A DNA stretch of 64,000 bases from Haberlea rhodopensis (GCA_907163345.1 CAJQUN010000003.1:28473879-28537878), one strand, 5' to 3'. Counted from the first letter of the stretch, positions 24,304 through 36,240 are shown. Numbers and translations are program-made. Notes: generated from the sequence alone by a model not told the origin.

Positions 24304-25849
24304 GGGAAAAATGCATTTTTCGTCCTCTAACTTTCACTTAGTTGCATTATACGTCCCTCTCGTTTCAACTTTGTAATTTCGGTCCTTTATGTTTCTTGTG
24401 TCTGCAATTTTGGTCCTTTATATTTATCACATGCAATTGTGGTCCTTTAATTATCAGATCCGTAAATTTCATCCTTAATGTTTTATCACTCTGCAATTTT
24501 AGTCCTTTATGTTTATTATCCTCAATTTTAGTCCTCTAGTGAAATTAATATTAAAAAATTCCTTGCAATCGTTTTGAAAAGGTACCGCGCTCACATATTT
24601 ATCTTCATGTCAATTTCTCAATATTGAACTTTCTTGAACTATGATTTTGAAAAGAAAAAAAAATTGGCTGCGTTTACTCTAAACCAACGATTTTGGGTTT
24701 AAGTGGGAATGAGTTCCATTGTTCGATTAAAATAAAATGCGCTTTCGTGGATTTTAAAACAACTTCACTCTTAGGTTATTATTGATCAATGCTCACAAAC
24801 ACCATTACATTTTCAAGCAAAGAAACCATTGCAGCCTCCACTACATCCTCGAGTGTATACTCCTTTCCAATCATCACTTGAGGAAGAGTATGAATTGTAT
24901 GAGGCACCAATTCAGAGGCAGTTTCAGCATGGACCAACACCATATCAACAATCTCTATGGCAGATGGATGCTCAATCTCGTCCTTCTGAATCAAGTTTCC
25001 ACAGTATTATGAAGGGTGGTAAGGAGTTTATCACATCGTCGAACTTGAGAAAGATGAAATGCTCTAATGTCAAGAAGAATTGAGAAGCTACTGTTGCATT
25101 AAAAGGAATAGTGATTTGGATATTATGCATTTTCTATATTGACTAGACCTTAGTTAGTTGATTTTGTGTCCAAGAAAACTGTTGGTTAGCCATTTCTTAC
25201 TATTTTGGATATTATGTGCATTTATATGCTGCTGGCAATATGACTAAATTATGATGTTTTTGTGGCCAGAATATGATGTTGGTTACTAATTGGCTACTAA
25301 TTTTTGCATTCACATAAGTATAGCGAATGGAGAACAATTTGAGAGTGATAAGAAAAAATGATAAACTTCAGAGGGTTCAACAATCATGCATCCAAAAAAT
25401 TAATTTTATAATTTTTACAAAACAAATTTTTGTTCACAAAATAAATTGGATTGACGTGTTTGTATAAGTTAACAAATCATACACAATCGGTGACAGAAGG
25501 GAAGGAAATCTAAATCAAGTTTAAATTGGAAGGAATTTTTTAATGGATCATGAATCAGGTTGTAGCATGATTAGATTGTTTAAATTGCAAGGAATTTTTT
25601 AATATTAATTTCACTAGAGGACTAAAATTGAGAATAATAAACATAAAGGACTAAAATTGCAGAGTGATAAAACATTAAGGGTGAAATTTACGGATCTGAT
25701 AATTAAAGGACCAAAATTGCATGTGATAAATATAAAGGATCAAAATTGCAGTCACAAGAAACATAGAGGACCGAAATTACAAAGTTGAAACGAGAGGGAC
25801 GTATAATGCAACTAAGTGAAAGTTAGAGGACGAAAAATGTATTTTTCCC
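24304..25849. mobile_element. Non-autonomous Mutator-like element, about 240-bp TIRs, possible Pack-MULE
   Basis: Terminal inverted repeats of about 240 bp (24304-24545 and about 25612-25849) start GGGAAAAATGCATTTTTCG and contain repeated GGTCCTTTA phrases. A perfect 10-bp target duplication GTAGAGGATA lies at 24294-24303 and 25850-25859, which fits the 9-10 bp of MULEs. No transposase is present. The interior has an 84-codon open frame (24829-25083). The element separates protease from RT of the host chromovirus. Confidence 0.88.
24829..25083 (+). CDS. Small ORF inside MULE, possible captured gene fragment
   Basis: This is an 84-codon frame rich in Gln, Pro, Ser and Glu, with YELYEAPIQRQFQHGPTPYQ in the middle. 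It looks more protein-like than its surroundings. It has no domain I recognise. MULEs of this layout often carry pieces of host genes, so this may be a transduplicated exon. It could also be chance coding in unique filler. Expression is unknown. Confidence 0.25.
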   Translation: MQPPLHPRVYTPFQSSLEEEYELYEAPIQRQFQHGPTPYQQSLWQMDAQSRPSESSFHSIMKGGKEFITSSNLRKMKCSNVKKN

Positions 25850-25859
25850 GTAGAGGATA

Positions 25860-26640
25860 TATCAGTGGTTGCAGAATACGGAGATGCATTTCCAGATGAA
25901 ATTCCTGGATTTCCACCAAGTCGTGAGGTGAAATTTGGCATTGAATTGCTACCTGGTACTTCTGCAATTTCACGAGCACCATATCATATGGCACCAACTG
26001 AACTGAGAGAGTTGAAAACTCAGTTGCAAAATTTACTTGACAAGGGATACATACGTCCGAGTGTATCGCCTTGGGGTGCTCCGATATTGTTTGTTAAGAA
26101 AAAAGAGAGTTGATGCGACTGTGCATTGACTATCGACAGTTGAACAATGTAACGATTAAGAATAAATATCATTTTCCCCGTATTGATGATTTGTTTGATC
26201 AGTTACAGAGATCAATGATCTATTCTAAGATTGATTTGCGATCTGGTTATCATCAAATACGCGTGAGGGAAGGAGATGTACAGAAGACATCATTCAGAAC
26301 TCGCTATGGACATTATGAGTTCCTAGTTATGCCATTTGGTGTGACGAATGTTACAGCTGTCTTTATGAGTTTGATGAATCGAGTTTTTCAGGAATACCTT
26401 GATCAATTTGTCATTGTATTTATCGATGATATACTGATTTATTCTCGGAGTGAAGCATAGCATGTCCAACATTTGCATATGGTATTGGAACTTTTGAGAA
26501 GACATCACTTATATGCCAAACTTAGCAAGTGTGAGTTTTGGTTGAATAGTGTTGTAGTTTTAGGAAATGTGATCTCCAATAATGGTATATCAGTAGATCC
26601 GAAAAAGATAGAAGCAATATAATTGGTCAGCACCTACTTC
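25860..26640 (+). pseudogene. Tekay reverse transcriptase, frameshifted
   Basis: The frame starts VVAEYGDAFPDEIPGFPPSR (from about 25868) and reads to SVSPWGAPILFVKKKES, then shifts. It continues MRLCIDYRQLNNVTIKN, SKIDLRSGYHQIRV, YEFLVMPFGVTN and FIDDILIYSRSEA. The catalytic FIDD box is present (about 26420). There is a stop directly after SRSEA, and the thumb follows in another frame (HLYAKLSKCEFW). It is a Ty3/Gypsy RT of chromovirus type, not functional in this copy. Confidence 0.85.
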
Positions 26641-27185
26641 TGTGCCAGAGATTCGTAGTTTCTTGGGTTTGGCAGGATACTACAGACGTTTTGTTGAAGG
26701 CTTTTCAAAGATTGTCAAACCATTAACACAACAGACACATAAGGGAGTACCTTTCAGATGGTCAGATGCGTGTGAGCATCGCTTTCAGGAATTGAAACAT
26801 TGGTTGACCACTGCTCCGATGTTGATTATTCCATCAGAGCATGATAGGTTTGCTCTTTATACTGATGCATCATTACTTGGTTTAGGTTGTGTATTGATGC
26901 AGGATAAACATATTGTGGCATATGCATCAAGACAACTGAAGCCACATGAAATGAAATATCCAGTGCACGATCATAGTCTTTTTGTTGAACATATGGCGAC
27001 ACTATTTATACGGTACGTCCTTTACCATATACACTGATCATAAAAGTTTGAAGTTTTTGTTCACTCGGACAGAGTTGAATATGAAACAAAGGCGATGAAT
27101 GGATCTCTTGAAAGATTATGATTGTGAGATCGAATATCATCGGAAAAGCTAATCTGACAACTGATGCCTTAAGTTGAAGGGTACA
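26641..27185 (+). pseudogene. Tekay RNase H region, broken
   Basis: PEIRSFLGLAGYYRRFVEGF connects RT to RNase H. The RNase H part has FALYTDASLLGLGCVLMQ (first catalytic Asp in YTDAS) and VAYASRQLKPHEMKYPVHD. Downstream the frame breaks around 27000-27180 where KSLKFLFTRTELNMKQRR-like text is scattered over frames. Confidence 0.78.
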
Positions 27186-27389
27186 ATATAATGCCAATGA
27201 TATGATTCATTTATCAGCGTTGATGACTTCTTGTTGCACATTGGGTTATGAGTTTGATGCAGTGACAATGCCAGTAAGGGTATCAACACTGTTGGTTGAA
27301 CCCGATATCTTGAGAAGATCATAAGGGCACAAACTACTGACGATGAAGTACAACACTGAAAATTGATGATAAGTCAAGGAAAAATATAT

Positions 27390-28111
27390 CCTTAGTGTCT
27401 GCTTCTTTGGGACTACGCCAAGAACTACTACAATGTGCACATTGTAGTAGATATTGTATACATCCTGGAGGAAAGAAAATGTACATAGATTTACGTACAC
27501 ATATCTGGTGGAAACACATGAAACATGATGTACTTGAGTTTGTGAAGAGATGTCTTGTTTATCAACAGGTTAAAGTAGAGAGACAGAGACCAATAGATGA
27601 ATTGATGAGTTTAGAGATTCTTCAATGGAAATTGGAACATATTACGATGGATTTTGTGATCCATTTGCCAAAGACTTCTTCTGGCTATGATGTTATTTGG
27701 GTGGTAGTGGACAGACTGACAAAAGTAGCTCACTTCATACCGTATAGTATGACGCTTACCTACTTAAAGATGACTCAGTTATATATTCAAAATGTAGTAA
27801 GACTACATGGAATACAGTTTCAATTGTATCGGACCGAGATCCGATGTTTGCTTCTCATTTTTGGGAAGAACTACAGTTAGCAATGGGGACTAAAGTATGA
27901 TTGAGTACAATGTATCATTCTCAGACAAATGGACAGACAGAGCGTACGATACAAACACTTGATGATATGTTACGTGCATGTATATTGGAGTTTGATAACT
28001 CTTGGCAAGAGTCGTTGTCATTAGTTGAATTCTCGTACAATAATAATTATCAAACTAGTATACAGATGGCACCGTTTGAAACATTGTATGGGCGACGCTG
28101 TAGATCGCCAT
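27390..28111 (+). pseudogene. Tekay integrase, broken and interrupted
   Basis: The frame 27395-27880 contains a zinc-binding remnant (THIWWKHMKHDVLEFVKRCL), then ITMDFVIHLPKTSSGYDVIW and VVVDRLTKVAHFIPY of the catalytic core. A second frame (27901-28116) has STMYHSQTNGQTERTIQTLD and SLVEFSYNNNYQTSIQMAPF to YGRRCRSPL. A solo LTR interrupts it at 28112. INT sequence resumes at 30250 with LYWDDVDQSS. Frameshifts make it inactive. Confidence 0.82.
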
Positions 28112-30249
28112 TGTGATATTTGGAAATTAATTGTGTTGATCCAAGAGTTATTATAATCCTTAATGGATTTTAAGTGTAGTAATTATGAGATAATTACGGT
28201 GTTGAGACTCCCAGGGATTTTAATCCGGTATCGGGATCGTTGGGCCCAAGGGTTGATATTTATTCTCATTAAGGTGATAAACCTTGGAATTGTGTTAGTA
28301 ATGAGATCTGGAGTCTGTGGAACTTTGGATTGAGGTTAGTAATGAAAATAGTGAGTGGGGAGATGTTTATTGAACACATATGATTTATAATGAGTCAGAG
28401 TGCGAGTAAGTGAGACTCGGGTTTTTGAAGCCTTGGTACTGTATATACCAAGTGGACTCGGTGTTCAATATTTCGTTTCTCTCTCCCCCTCACATTTCCC
28501 TCTTCCTTCCCCTTTCCCTTTTTCTCTAGGAGCAAAATCGAGCAAGGCTCGATCTCGGAGCGAGGTTTCTCGAAGATAATTTGGCTATTTTCTTCCCCTC
28601 GCATTTATCTTCGTTTTGATTGTGGTATTGTAGAGTATGTGCATGTTTAGAGTTGGGTTTGAGTTTTTGAAATTTAGAGATTTTTGGATTGTTGTGTTTA
28701 AGGAGTAATTATGGTGTCTTGGTTGAATATTTATGGTGTATTGGGTGTTGAGATTGTTATTCTGGGGGTTTTAGCTTGGAAAAAGCCATTTTTGGGATGT
28801 TACAGAGTTCGTCGATCGATCGGCAAGGGGGCGCCGATCGATCGCGCGTAATGGGTAAAATTTGACGATGATGTACAATGCGGGCGTTCGATCGAGCAAA
28901 GCTACCGATCGATCGCGAGCGTCGGGTGGTCGATCGGGTAGCTTCGCCGATCGATAGCGCGAGAACAAAATTTGGCATAAATTTTTTGGGGCTCTCGATC
29001 GATCGAGCACCCTTGGCCGATTGATCGAGAGACCATGTATTGTGAAAAAAATTGGTTTGTTGTGGAATTGATGCGTGCTTCGCCCGAGATATTAAATGGT
29101 TAATCATTATGATTTGATGATGTATTTGGAGGTTGTATACATACTTGTGTAAGTGTTTGTGCACGAAATTAATTGTGAGTTATCAACTGTGTTTAGAAAA
29201 TAATTCACGGGCTCTCGGGACAAAGGCAAGGATTGGCTCTTGCTATTGGATCATAAGGTACGTCTAACGTATGTGCATAATGCTATATATTGTTGTCATT
29301 GTAGAATGAATAATATACTTCATTGCCATGAATTGATATGCATTGTGAGTTATGTGGTGCCGCTATGGACCGAGCAATGGTTAGGATGTTGTCGTTGTTG
29401 AGCGAACATCGGTTTTGATGCCGCCAATGTTGAGCGTGCGAGAAGTTAGAATACCGCCGCTGTTGAGTGAGCGATGTAATGCCATGTGAGAGAACTGTGA
29501 AATTATTGTTTAGATACATGTGTTATATGTAATCATTAGAGTAATGATTTAATCATATTGATTATGAAACTGGTATCTTGAGATTGGACATAGTTAATCA
29601 GTGTAAAGATTAACTGATTTTGGGAGTTTATGATTTTGGTTATTGTGGGAACAGGAACAACACGGGGGATCTCATATGATAACAATACTATACCGAGAGT
29701 ATCTTTTAAATTTACAGCTTTATATTCTGTAAATTATGAATTGCGATATTGTTGTTATTGGTATGCTCACCAAGTGTGGGGACTGTTTCTGTTGGGACGG
29801 GTGAACATGCACAACACCAGTTTTGGAGTTGAGTTCGGGATGTCGATTGGGAATGCTTACAGGGCTGAGGTACCAATGTTGGTATTGAGTAGTATGCTTT
29901 ATACATTAGATACACATTCATTTATTCAATACTCGCCTGTGAGCATCCGGATGTGTATATGGGTTGTATAAAGGTTATGAACTTTTCTCTTTTCATTTAT
30001 GTGTTGCATGCAATTAATTAAGGGAATTGCATGATGAATTGAGAATATGGAATTGGTGCATTGTACAGTGCATACGTGGCTAGTTGAGCTGTATTGGGGA
30101 TTTAACATTAAGTGATTTGATGTCAAAATTTTATAGATGGTATGTCAATGTTATGGAAGCATGTGTAAAAATTTCCTAATGACATGAATGTATGCACTAA
30201 TATTTGTGATAATGCACTAAGAGCGAGTTAAGGTATTGGGGGCCTTACA
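28112..30249 (+). mobile_element. Solo LTR related to the LARD LTR
   Basis: A 2138-bp LTR starts TGTGATATTTGG and ends GGGGGCCTTACA, the same termini style as the LARD LTR. Flanks GCCAT (28107-28111) and ACCAT (30250-30254) are a target duplication with one change. It shares the LARD LTR layout: TATA at about 28442, CT-rich leader, CGATCGATCG cluster (about 28812-29030), GTGCCGCT/GAGCGAGC phrases and a GTATGCTCACC..GTGTGGGG..TGTTGGG block. It is clearly diverged in sequence. No internal region remains, so intra-element recombination removed the body. Confidence 0.87.
28812..29030. repeat. CGATCGATCG palindrome cluster in solo LTR
   Basis: About eight degenerate palindromes centred on CGATCGATCG (for example CCGATCGATCGCGCG and CTCGATCGATCGAGC) occur in 220 bp, again downstream of the TATA box. 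Flanking bases differ from those in the LARD cluster, so copies have evolved separately while the core persists. Confidence 0.82.
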
Positions 30250-30835
30250 ACCATTGTATTGGGATGACGTTGATCAGTCTTCTATCAATGGACCGGATAT
30301 GATATGTGAAATGGAAGAGAAAATGAAGCTGATCAGATTGAAATTAAAAGCTGCTCAGGATAGACAAGCCGCTAATGCGAGTAAGCGATGTAGACCACTT
30401 GAATTTCAAGTTGGTGACAGAATATTCTTTAAAATATCACCATTTAGAGGTGTGGTACGATTTGGTATGTGTGGAAAGTTTCACCACGATATGTTGGTCC
30501 ATATGAGGTGTTTAATTTTATTGATAGTTGGCATATAGATTGGCACTACCGCCATCATTGAGTGGTATCCACGATGTATTTCATGTTTCGCTGTTGAGGA
30601 AATATGAACCAGATCCAAGTCATGTCCGTCTGATGTACAGTTGGATACAGACGTGTCATATGAGGAACGACCAATTAAGATCTTGGATAGAGTAGAGCGA
30701 AAATTGTGAAGTAAAGTAATTCTAATGGTAAAGGTGCAATGGGACAGACGGGGTGTCGAGGAAGCAACATGGGAGACAGAGCAGCATATGATGCATCAGT
30801 ATCCTGATTTATTATCTGGTATGTTTTTATATAAT
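30250..30835 (+). pseudogene. Tekay integrase C-terminus and chromodomain-like tail, broken
   Basis: After the solo LTR the frame resumes LYWDDVDQSSINGPDMICEM, with EKMKLIRLKLKAAQDRQAAN, CRPLEFQVGDRIFFKISPFR and, after shifts, VQWDRRGVEEATWETEQHMM. The last segment is the conserved end of the chromodomain region of Tekay/Del elements, thought to guide insertion to heterochromatin. Stops occur within it. Confidence 0.8.
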
Positions 30836-30973
30836 TGCTTATACTACTGGTGAGCATTCATGTTACTGCACTTTTTAGTGTGTTAAACATGTAGTTGGGT
30901 ACATGTTTGTGTTATTGCAATCATATTATGTATAGTCAATTTGGAGGATGAAATTCAATTAGTAGGGGAGACT

Positions 30974-32760
30974 TGTAATTCCTTGATATGACTTAGGCAT
31001 GTTTAATATGATGATTGCGTAATTATGAATTAATTATTACATATTGTGGACTCGAGTTCGGGTTGGACCGAGTATGACAAGTATTGAAAGAACAAAGATA
31101 TCAAATTCATTTGAAGTGTTGGTACCTATATTGTTTGCAATGGTCATAATATGTGTAAGAATGATTCATATATAGATGGACACTAATGATATCTGAATTT
31201 AGTTGAATTTGATGTGAATTTCCTATGCAATTGATGGATTATTGGACACTATTTAAAGCCATTTTCAGATGACAAACTCACACTACACCTAAAAACACAT
31301 AGAAATCTCTACAAACCGTTCTTCATCTCTCTTGTATGCTCTTTACTTGGTAATAGCTTGGACAACTTGTATTGATTGATTGTAAGTGAAGAATTTGGTA
31401 ATGATAGTAGGACTTCAATAATTTTATGGTGCTAGTTGGTGTATTACCTTGTTTATGCTAGTTTATGTATAATTGAAGCATGTTATGTTGAAACAAGAAG
31501 AAATATGAATTACATGCCATGAAATAAGTTGTGTAGTTAAAGATACATGTTCATATGATGTTAGGGTATGAATTTATTAAGTTTTAATGATATGTTGTGA
31601 AGTGGAGAAGATGAACCATAGTGATAAGCTTGAAAATTGTCATGTTCTGAAATTTTCAGACATTGACGATCGATCGCGAGCTCTATGGCGATCGATCGCC
31701 GAAGCAGAGTAAAATTATAAGGTGGTGAAATGGCTTGGCGATCGATAGGTGAAACATGGCAATCGATCGCGAGTGAACAGAATATTTTGGCGATCGATCG
31801 CGAGAAAGTGGCGATCGATCGCGATGAAACAGAAAATGTTGGCGATCGATCAGGAAAAATGGCGATCTATCGCTAGTGTTTAACTTTTGAAAAATGTATA
31901 TTTTTGTGGAATTTGATATTGAAGCTTATTTTGACATGATGCATTGTTGGTATTCATGTAGCATCATCACAGGGGACAAGACAAAGATGCGGATAACTAT
32001 TGACGCCTGAACTTATATATTTTGTATCGCACGACATGTACGTGTTGACGTACGAGTATTGAGTTTGATTATGTGATGTTGCTTATATGTTGAGATTGAG
32101 CTATATGGTTGTTGAAATCATATTGGTATACATCCATGTTGGTATACATTCATGTTGTTGAAGTTGATGCTATGAGAGGTATGCTACTGTTGAGCATATG
32201 CTTTGGCATGAGAAGTATGCTCTTGTTGAGCTTATGCTTTGGTTGTTATAACGTGTGAGGACGGAAATATGATATGTGCTGCTAATATGGGACGTCAAGG
32301 CTGAGTCACTGACATATTGAGCTGAGAGGCATATCATATATGTCCCGTTATAACAGGATGATGGATGAGACATGTCATGACATATTTGCATTTTGTGATG
32401 CATGATACATAACAATCACAGTTGAGATTTTACGATGGTGATTTATCGTACTATGTTTTCTTATTGATATAGAACTGAGATGGTTATATATAAATACTCA
32501 TGTTGTGTGATTGTTTCTGTAGAGATTCGCAGACGTGGGAGGACAGGATTGTGAGTCAACTTCTGCTGTGAGCTGAACCACTGATTAGGAGTTGAACTTA
32601 TTTAGGTTGTCCATCTGTACATGTGATGTATATTATGTCAGGTTTTGTTGTAAATTTTGTAATAACTGACATAGTGAAACTTTTAATCAGTATGTGTTAT
32701 TACTTAATCCTTACTCGTATAATGATTGGATGCATAACGGATTAAGTAGCGAGGACCCCA
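30974..32760 (+). repeat. Tekay 3' LTR (1787 bp)
   Basis: It is preceded by the polypurine tract AGTAGGGGAGAC and starts TGTAATTCCTTGATATG; it ends GCGAGGACCCCA. It matches the split 5' LTR but has many substitutions and about 95 bp more near 31490-31590, so the insertion is far older than the LARD. It contains a CGATCGATCG cluster at about 31664-31880 (eight copies, some mutated), downstream of the CTATTTAAAG box near 31250. Confidence 0.9.
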
Positions 32761-34080
32761 GAGCCGTGCCCATGTCGTATCGTGTCCGACGTGTCAGTGT
32801 CCGTGCATCATAGGCTAGAACGCTGGAGCCATGGGAGATTCACGAGCGTTCTTTTTCATAGATTTGGTATTCCGTAAGCTATCTCCTTTTTTTCATATTG
32901 CTATTTGCTCATATAATATATACTACTACTACACCTGTTTTCTTGTTGGCTCATTTAATTGACTACATCCCTGAGTGGGCGTTAATAATTGTCGCTCTAC
33001 CCTCCTGATGCCTTGTAGCTTTTTGTGGTATAAAGGGTGTTCTATATTGTCGGTGTTGTTGCCGCTCTGTTGAATCTTGTTTTCATTCGTATTGATTTTG
33101 TCTGAGAGCCTGTCCCGACTGGTGTATCTGGCCTCTACTGTTTTTTGGCCGTTGTGCAACATTTTTGGAGATCTGGTTTTGGCTGTATGGTTTTGCTTTC
33201 ATGCTGGTTTTGGACCCGTCGGCGATGACTTGCAGTTATATGGTATCCCACAGTTGTTGGGACTTGATGTTGGCTTTGGTGAAGAGAGTCTATGCCATTA
33301 TTTGACATTTATCAGTTATATCTCTCTTCCCTATTTGTCTGTTTATTCAGATATTCGAGACATTGGCTGGATGTTTGTGCCGTAGCATTGCTGGCTTGTT
33401 CATATCCATTGGCGGAGGACATTGTCGTGTAGGGCAATGATTGGAGTAGCCCATGCTTTGTCCGTTGGTCTGGCCCTTAAGCAAGCTGTTTGCATCCAGG
33501 CGTCACTATATTAGGTTATCAGTTATTACTTCACTGTATGCATGCATGCAGATTGCAGTTGATCAACTTTTTAGGCTTGCTTCTGGGCGGTATTACCTTG
33601 TATATCTTACTTTTGTCTTGCGGGACTCGTTTTAATAGAGTTTATATTATGTTCAAAAATAAAATAAAATAAAAATTGTATCATGCATATTTTGGTTATT
33701 TGAAATTCGATTTTCTTCATGATCATCAACAAAAAAACATAATCATCCCCTTACCATATATATAATTTTATTTTCATTTTTAGCGATGTTTTTAATTTTT
33801 TTAATTTTTAAAATGGGTTGAATTGTAACCGTAGCCGTGATTGGGTTACTGTAACCGGAACCGTCAAGTAATGTTACAGTTAACTGGAACCGTCAAGTAA
33901 TGTTACAGTTAATGATCGAGATTCTTTGAAATGTCAAAGCTTATCGGGAAATTCTTGTCGAGTGTGGGCCTCGATGTATGAACTCACACACGTAAAAATA
34001 TAGATACATAACATATATATGTGTGTGTGTGAGTATATGCACCCATGCAAGATGGAGAAAAAAAGAAATTAAAGCTAGCA
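32761..34080. other. Repeat remnant and unassigned sequence
   Basis: The first 55 bp (CGTGTCCGACGTGTC...GTGCATCATAG) continue the dispersed repeat cut by the chromovirus. From about 32850 to 33670 a T-rich stretch ends GTTCAAAAATAAAATAAAAT. Its open frame (33077-33385) is hydrophobic and unrecognised, and the A-rich end could be the tail of an old LINE, but I cannot prove it. 33670-34080 is AT-rich, with a GT run at 34018-34030. No gene is supported. Confidence 0.35.
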
Positions 34081-34184
34081 ATGGCAGGGAGAATGCGATC
34101 AGCGCTTCCTTTCCTCTCCTCCGTAGAAACCTGACCACCGACTCCCAGAAAGCGTTCGTCTACCCTACCTTCGCTAACGCTGAG
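34081..34184 (+). pseudogene. Possible orphan first exon, frameshifted
   Basis: An ATG in good plant context (AGCAATGGCAGG) reads MAGRMRSALPFLSSVET then stops. One frame over, the sequence gives RRNLTTDSQKAFVYPTFANA followed by GAG and a consensus donor GTATGC. Together they look like a mitochondrial-type presequence and exon end broken by a single-base indel. No downstream exons are visible; the following sequence is repeat. It could be a gene fragment carried by a transposon. I do not recognise the parent gene. Confidence 0.25.
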
Positions 34185-34429
34185 GTATGCCGAGAACTAA
34201 CGATCTCGATCTGCTTGGATTTAGTATTAACGTCAACATGGTATAACTCTAGCGTGTTTATCCCGTGCTGTAACTTCATTTTTAAAATGTTTTTAAATTT
34301 TTTTTTTGGGTTTTGCTGTCATTTCATTACGTTTCCCCATAACCGAGCATATTGTTCTTCTAAATGTGTTTGACATTTTATTCCGCCTATATCCAAATAG
34401 AATTGTCATTTAACCGGGGGTTATAGATC

Positions 34430-35010
34430 GGGATGCTCGATATACCAGACCATGCGCATGCTGAAACATTCCATGTTTCAGCAGCAAGAACATCATTTTG
34501 CAGACGTCTTTTGGCCTTCTTAAACTCCGATTCAGCTCTCTACTCCTGAAGATGACTTGTAGGTATTCTTCTTAGCTTTCCAACCCGTACTGAATCGTCT
34601 CATTCCGATAAGCGAGTTAAGAGTTATGCCCAACATACTGACAGTTGCTTGCTGTAACAGCTTGCTGTTTCTTCGCGGTACAGCTCGATCTTGCAGGCGT
34701 CTTTTCTCCTTGATAACATTCGAACTAGTCGATCTGTTGTGAAATATGACTTTTAGTATTTTGAGTTGGCTGTTCAACCTCTTTGGAAGCAAGCCATTTC
34801 GATATCCGAGCTATGAGATATGATCGAAACAATCCGCTCTGCCAAGATTTCAGTCTTGGTCCAGCTTGATATTTTCAAGCTACTTCTTTGTAATTCATCA
34901 AGCTCTTAATTATGCTCTATGAACTGCACACTTGATGAAATATGTTAGCAACACATAACAGGTTTTGTTAACATCAAAATCAAGATTATTCGGGTTCCTA
35001 AAACCCAACA
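34430..35010 (-). repeat. LTR fragment, minus strand
   Basis: Read on minus it begins TGTTGGGTTTTAGGAACCCG and continues GTTAACAAAACCTGTTATGT, a typical Copia LTR 5' edge. The far edge is uncertain, near 34430. No internal region or partner LTR is seen, so it is a solo or truncated LTR. Confidence 0.5.
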
Positions 35011-35324
35011 TAAAATAATGTTGATTTATAATTTAGTTATTAGCATGTATAAATATAATTTATTAAAAATTATTAATTGGCTATTTTATCAATCCTAACA
35101 ACTAGTGCAAAGAATTCAACACCAATTAATCTTTATTTTAAATTTTATTTTTTAGTTTTTTTCTAAAAATTTGAATCTTAAATCTTAGTAATTTAATGAT
35201 GATGATCAACGTAATTATAATTAAGTTTCTATTTCAACACATCACATAATAAACTCCTAGCTCAAAATATATTTTTATATGCTTCGAATCTCTTAATAAT
35301 CAGGGAATGAAGATGTCAAATTCA

Positions 35325-36235
35325 TCGATCCCAATGGGCGGATCTACAGTATGGGTTGGGGTGGGCGTCATGTGCCTACATTTTTAGTATATTATATATA
35401 CCAGTTCCGGAAAGAGCGCCATCGAAACAACATAAGCAGGCTTCTATTGCTACGTAACAATAAAGCAGGATAGCATTTTGCGCCCACATATTTGAATTTG
35501 AGGATCCTAAGGGGTGGATCTACATTATGTGCTGTCTGCCCAAAATTATTATTATTATTATTATATATATATGTTTAGGTTAAATTATTGAAGAAGCGTC
35601 GCGCAGGTAGTACATACGCCTATGAAATTGGAAAGAGGGTCATGAGTTCGAATGTCAGTCAACTCATTTCATAATTTTTTTGGATTTCTCATTACATAAT
35701 ATTTTTGGACTTATTTAATTGCCCAAAAAATATTTATTTTTAAAATTATTTTGGTCAAAATAATTTCATACTTATCTATCCAATTTTCTCATTTTAAGCT
35801 TATTTTTTTAAACATGTAGATATATATCATTTTTTGTAAAAAAATATTTCTTTAAAAAAGAATTTTTCTTGTAAAATTTTTATATCTAAGCTTAGACTTA
35901 TTGTATATATTAATTTGAAATTTTTATTAAATGAATTATGAAGTATTGATATAAAAGATTGAGAATAAAGTGGTGAGTAAAATTAATGGATGTGGAAAAA
36001 GATATTACTAAATAATAGCTAATGAGTATACGAACGAATGGGCCACGGGCAATGAATCTTCAAAAACCCCCCCAAATAAGAATGAAGTGGATTGAATGGG
36101 TCACGGTCAATGAATCTCCAAAAATTTCTTTCGGAGCTCCGCCCCAAACTCCCGCAAGGGGGCTGCCTCCCTTGACCCACTCAACGTCTTCATCTCCAGC
36201 CTCCCTAATGAAAAATTCATAACTACACCCCTGGA
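35325..36235. mobile_element. Non-autonomous DNA transposon remnant, copy 1
   Basis: The start CAATGGGCGGATCTACAG and end AAAAATTCATAACTACACCC resemble degenerate inverted ends. The block 36095-36235 (AATGAATCTCCAAAAATTTC..GGAGCTCCGCCCC) recurs at 58790-58895, and the block near 35905-35930 (TTGTATATATTAATTTGAA) recurs at 58410-58430, in the same order. So two copies of one family are present. A hAT-type origin is my guess. No transposase is seen. Confidence 0.4.
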
Positions 36236-36240
36236 TCCCA

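Larger units (their letters stand above)
11872..32760 (+). mobile_element. Tekay/Del-like chromovirus (Ty3/Gypsy), decayed, with three nested insertions
   Basis: The element runs LTR - PBS - gag - PR - RT - RNase H - INT - chromodomain-like tail - PPT - LTR on the + strand. Order of domains, the C-terminal RRGVEEATWETEQ chromodomain-type motif, long LTRs and an initiator tRNA-Met PBS point to the Tekay/Del chromovirus group. It is interrupted by a LARD-like element in its 5' LTR (12615-21565), a MULE between PR and RT (24304-25849) and a solo LTR at the end of INT (28112-30249). Every ORF is broken by frameshifts or stops, so it is not autonomous now. The five bases flanking it (GTCGT on the left, GAGCC on the right) do not match, so a target duplication is not evident. 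Confidence 0.85.

Noticed and set aside
33077..33385. 102-codon hydrophobic frame as a membrane protein gene
   Set aside because: T-rich sequence gives hydrophobic translations by composition; no start context, homology or splice structure was seen.
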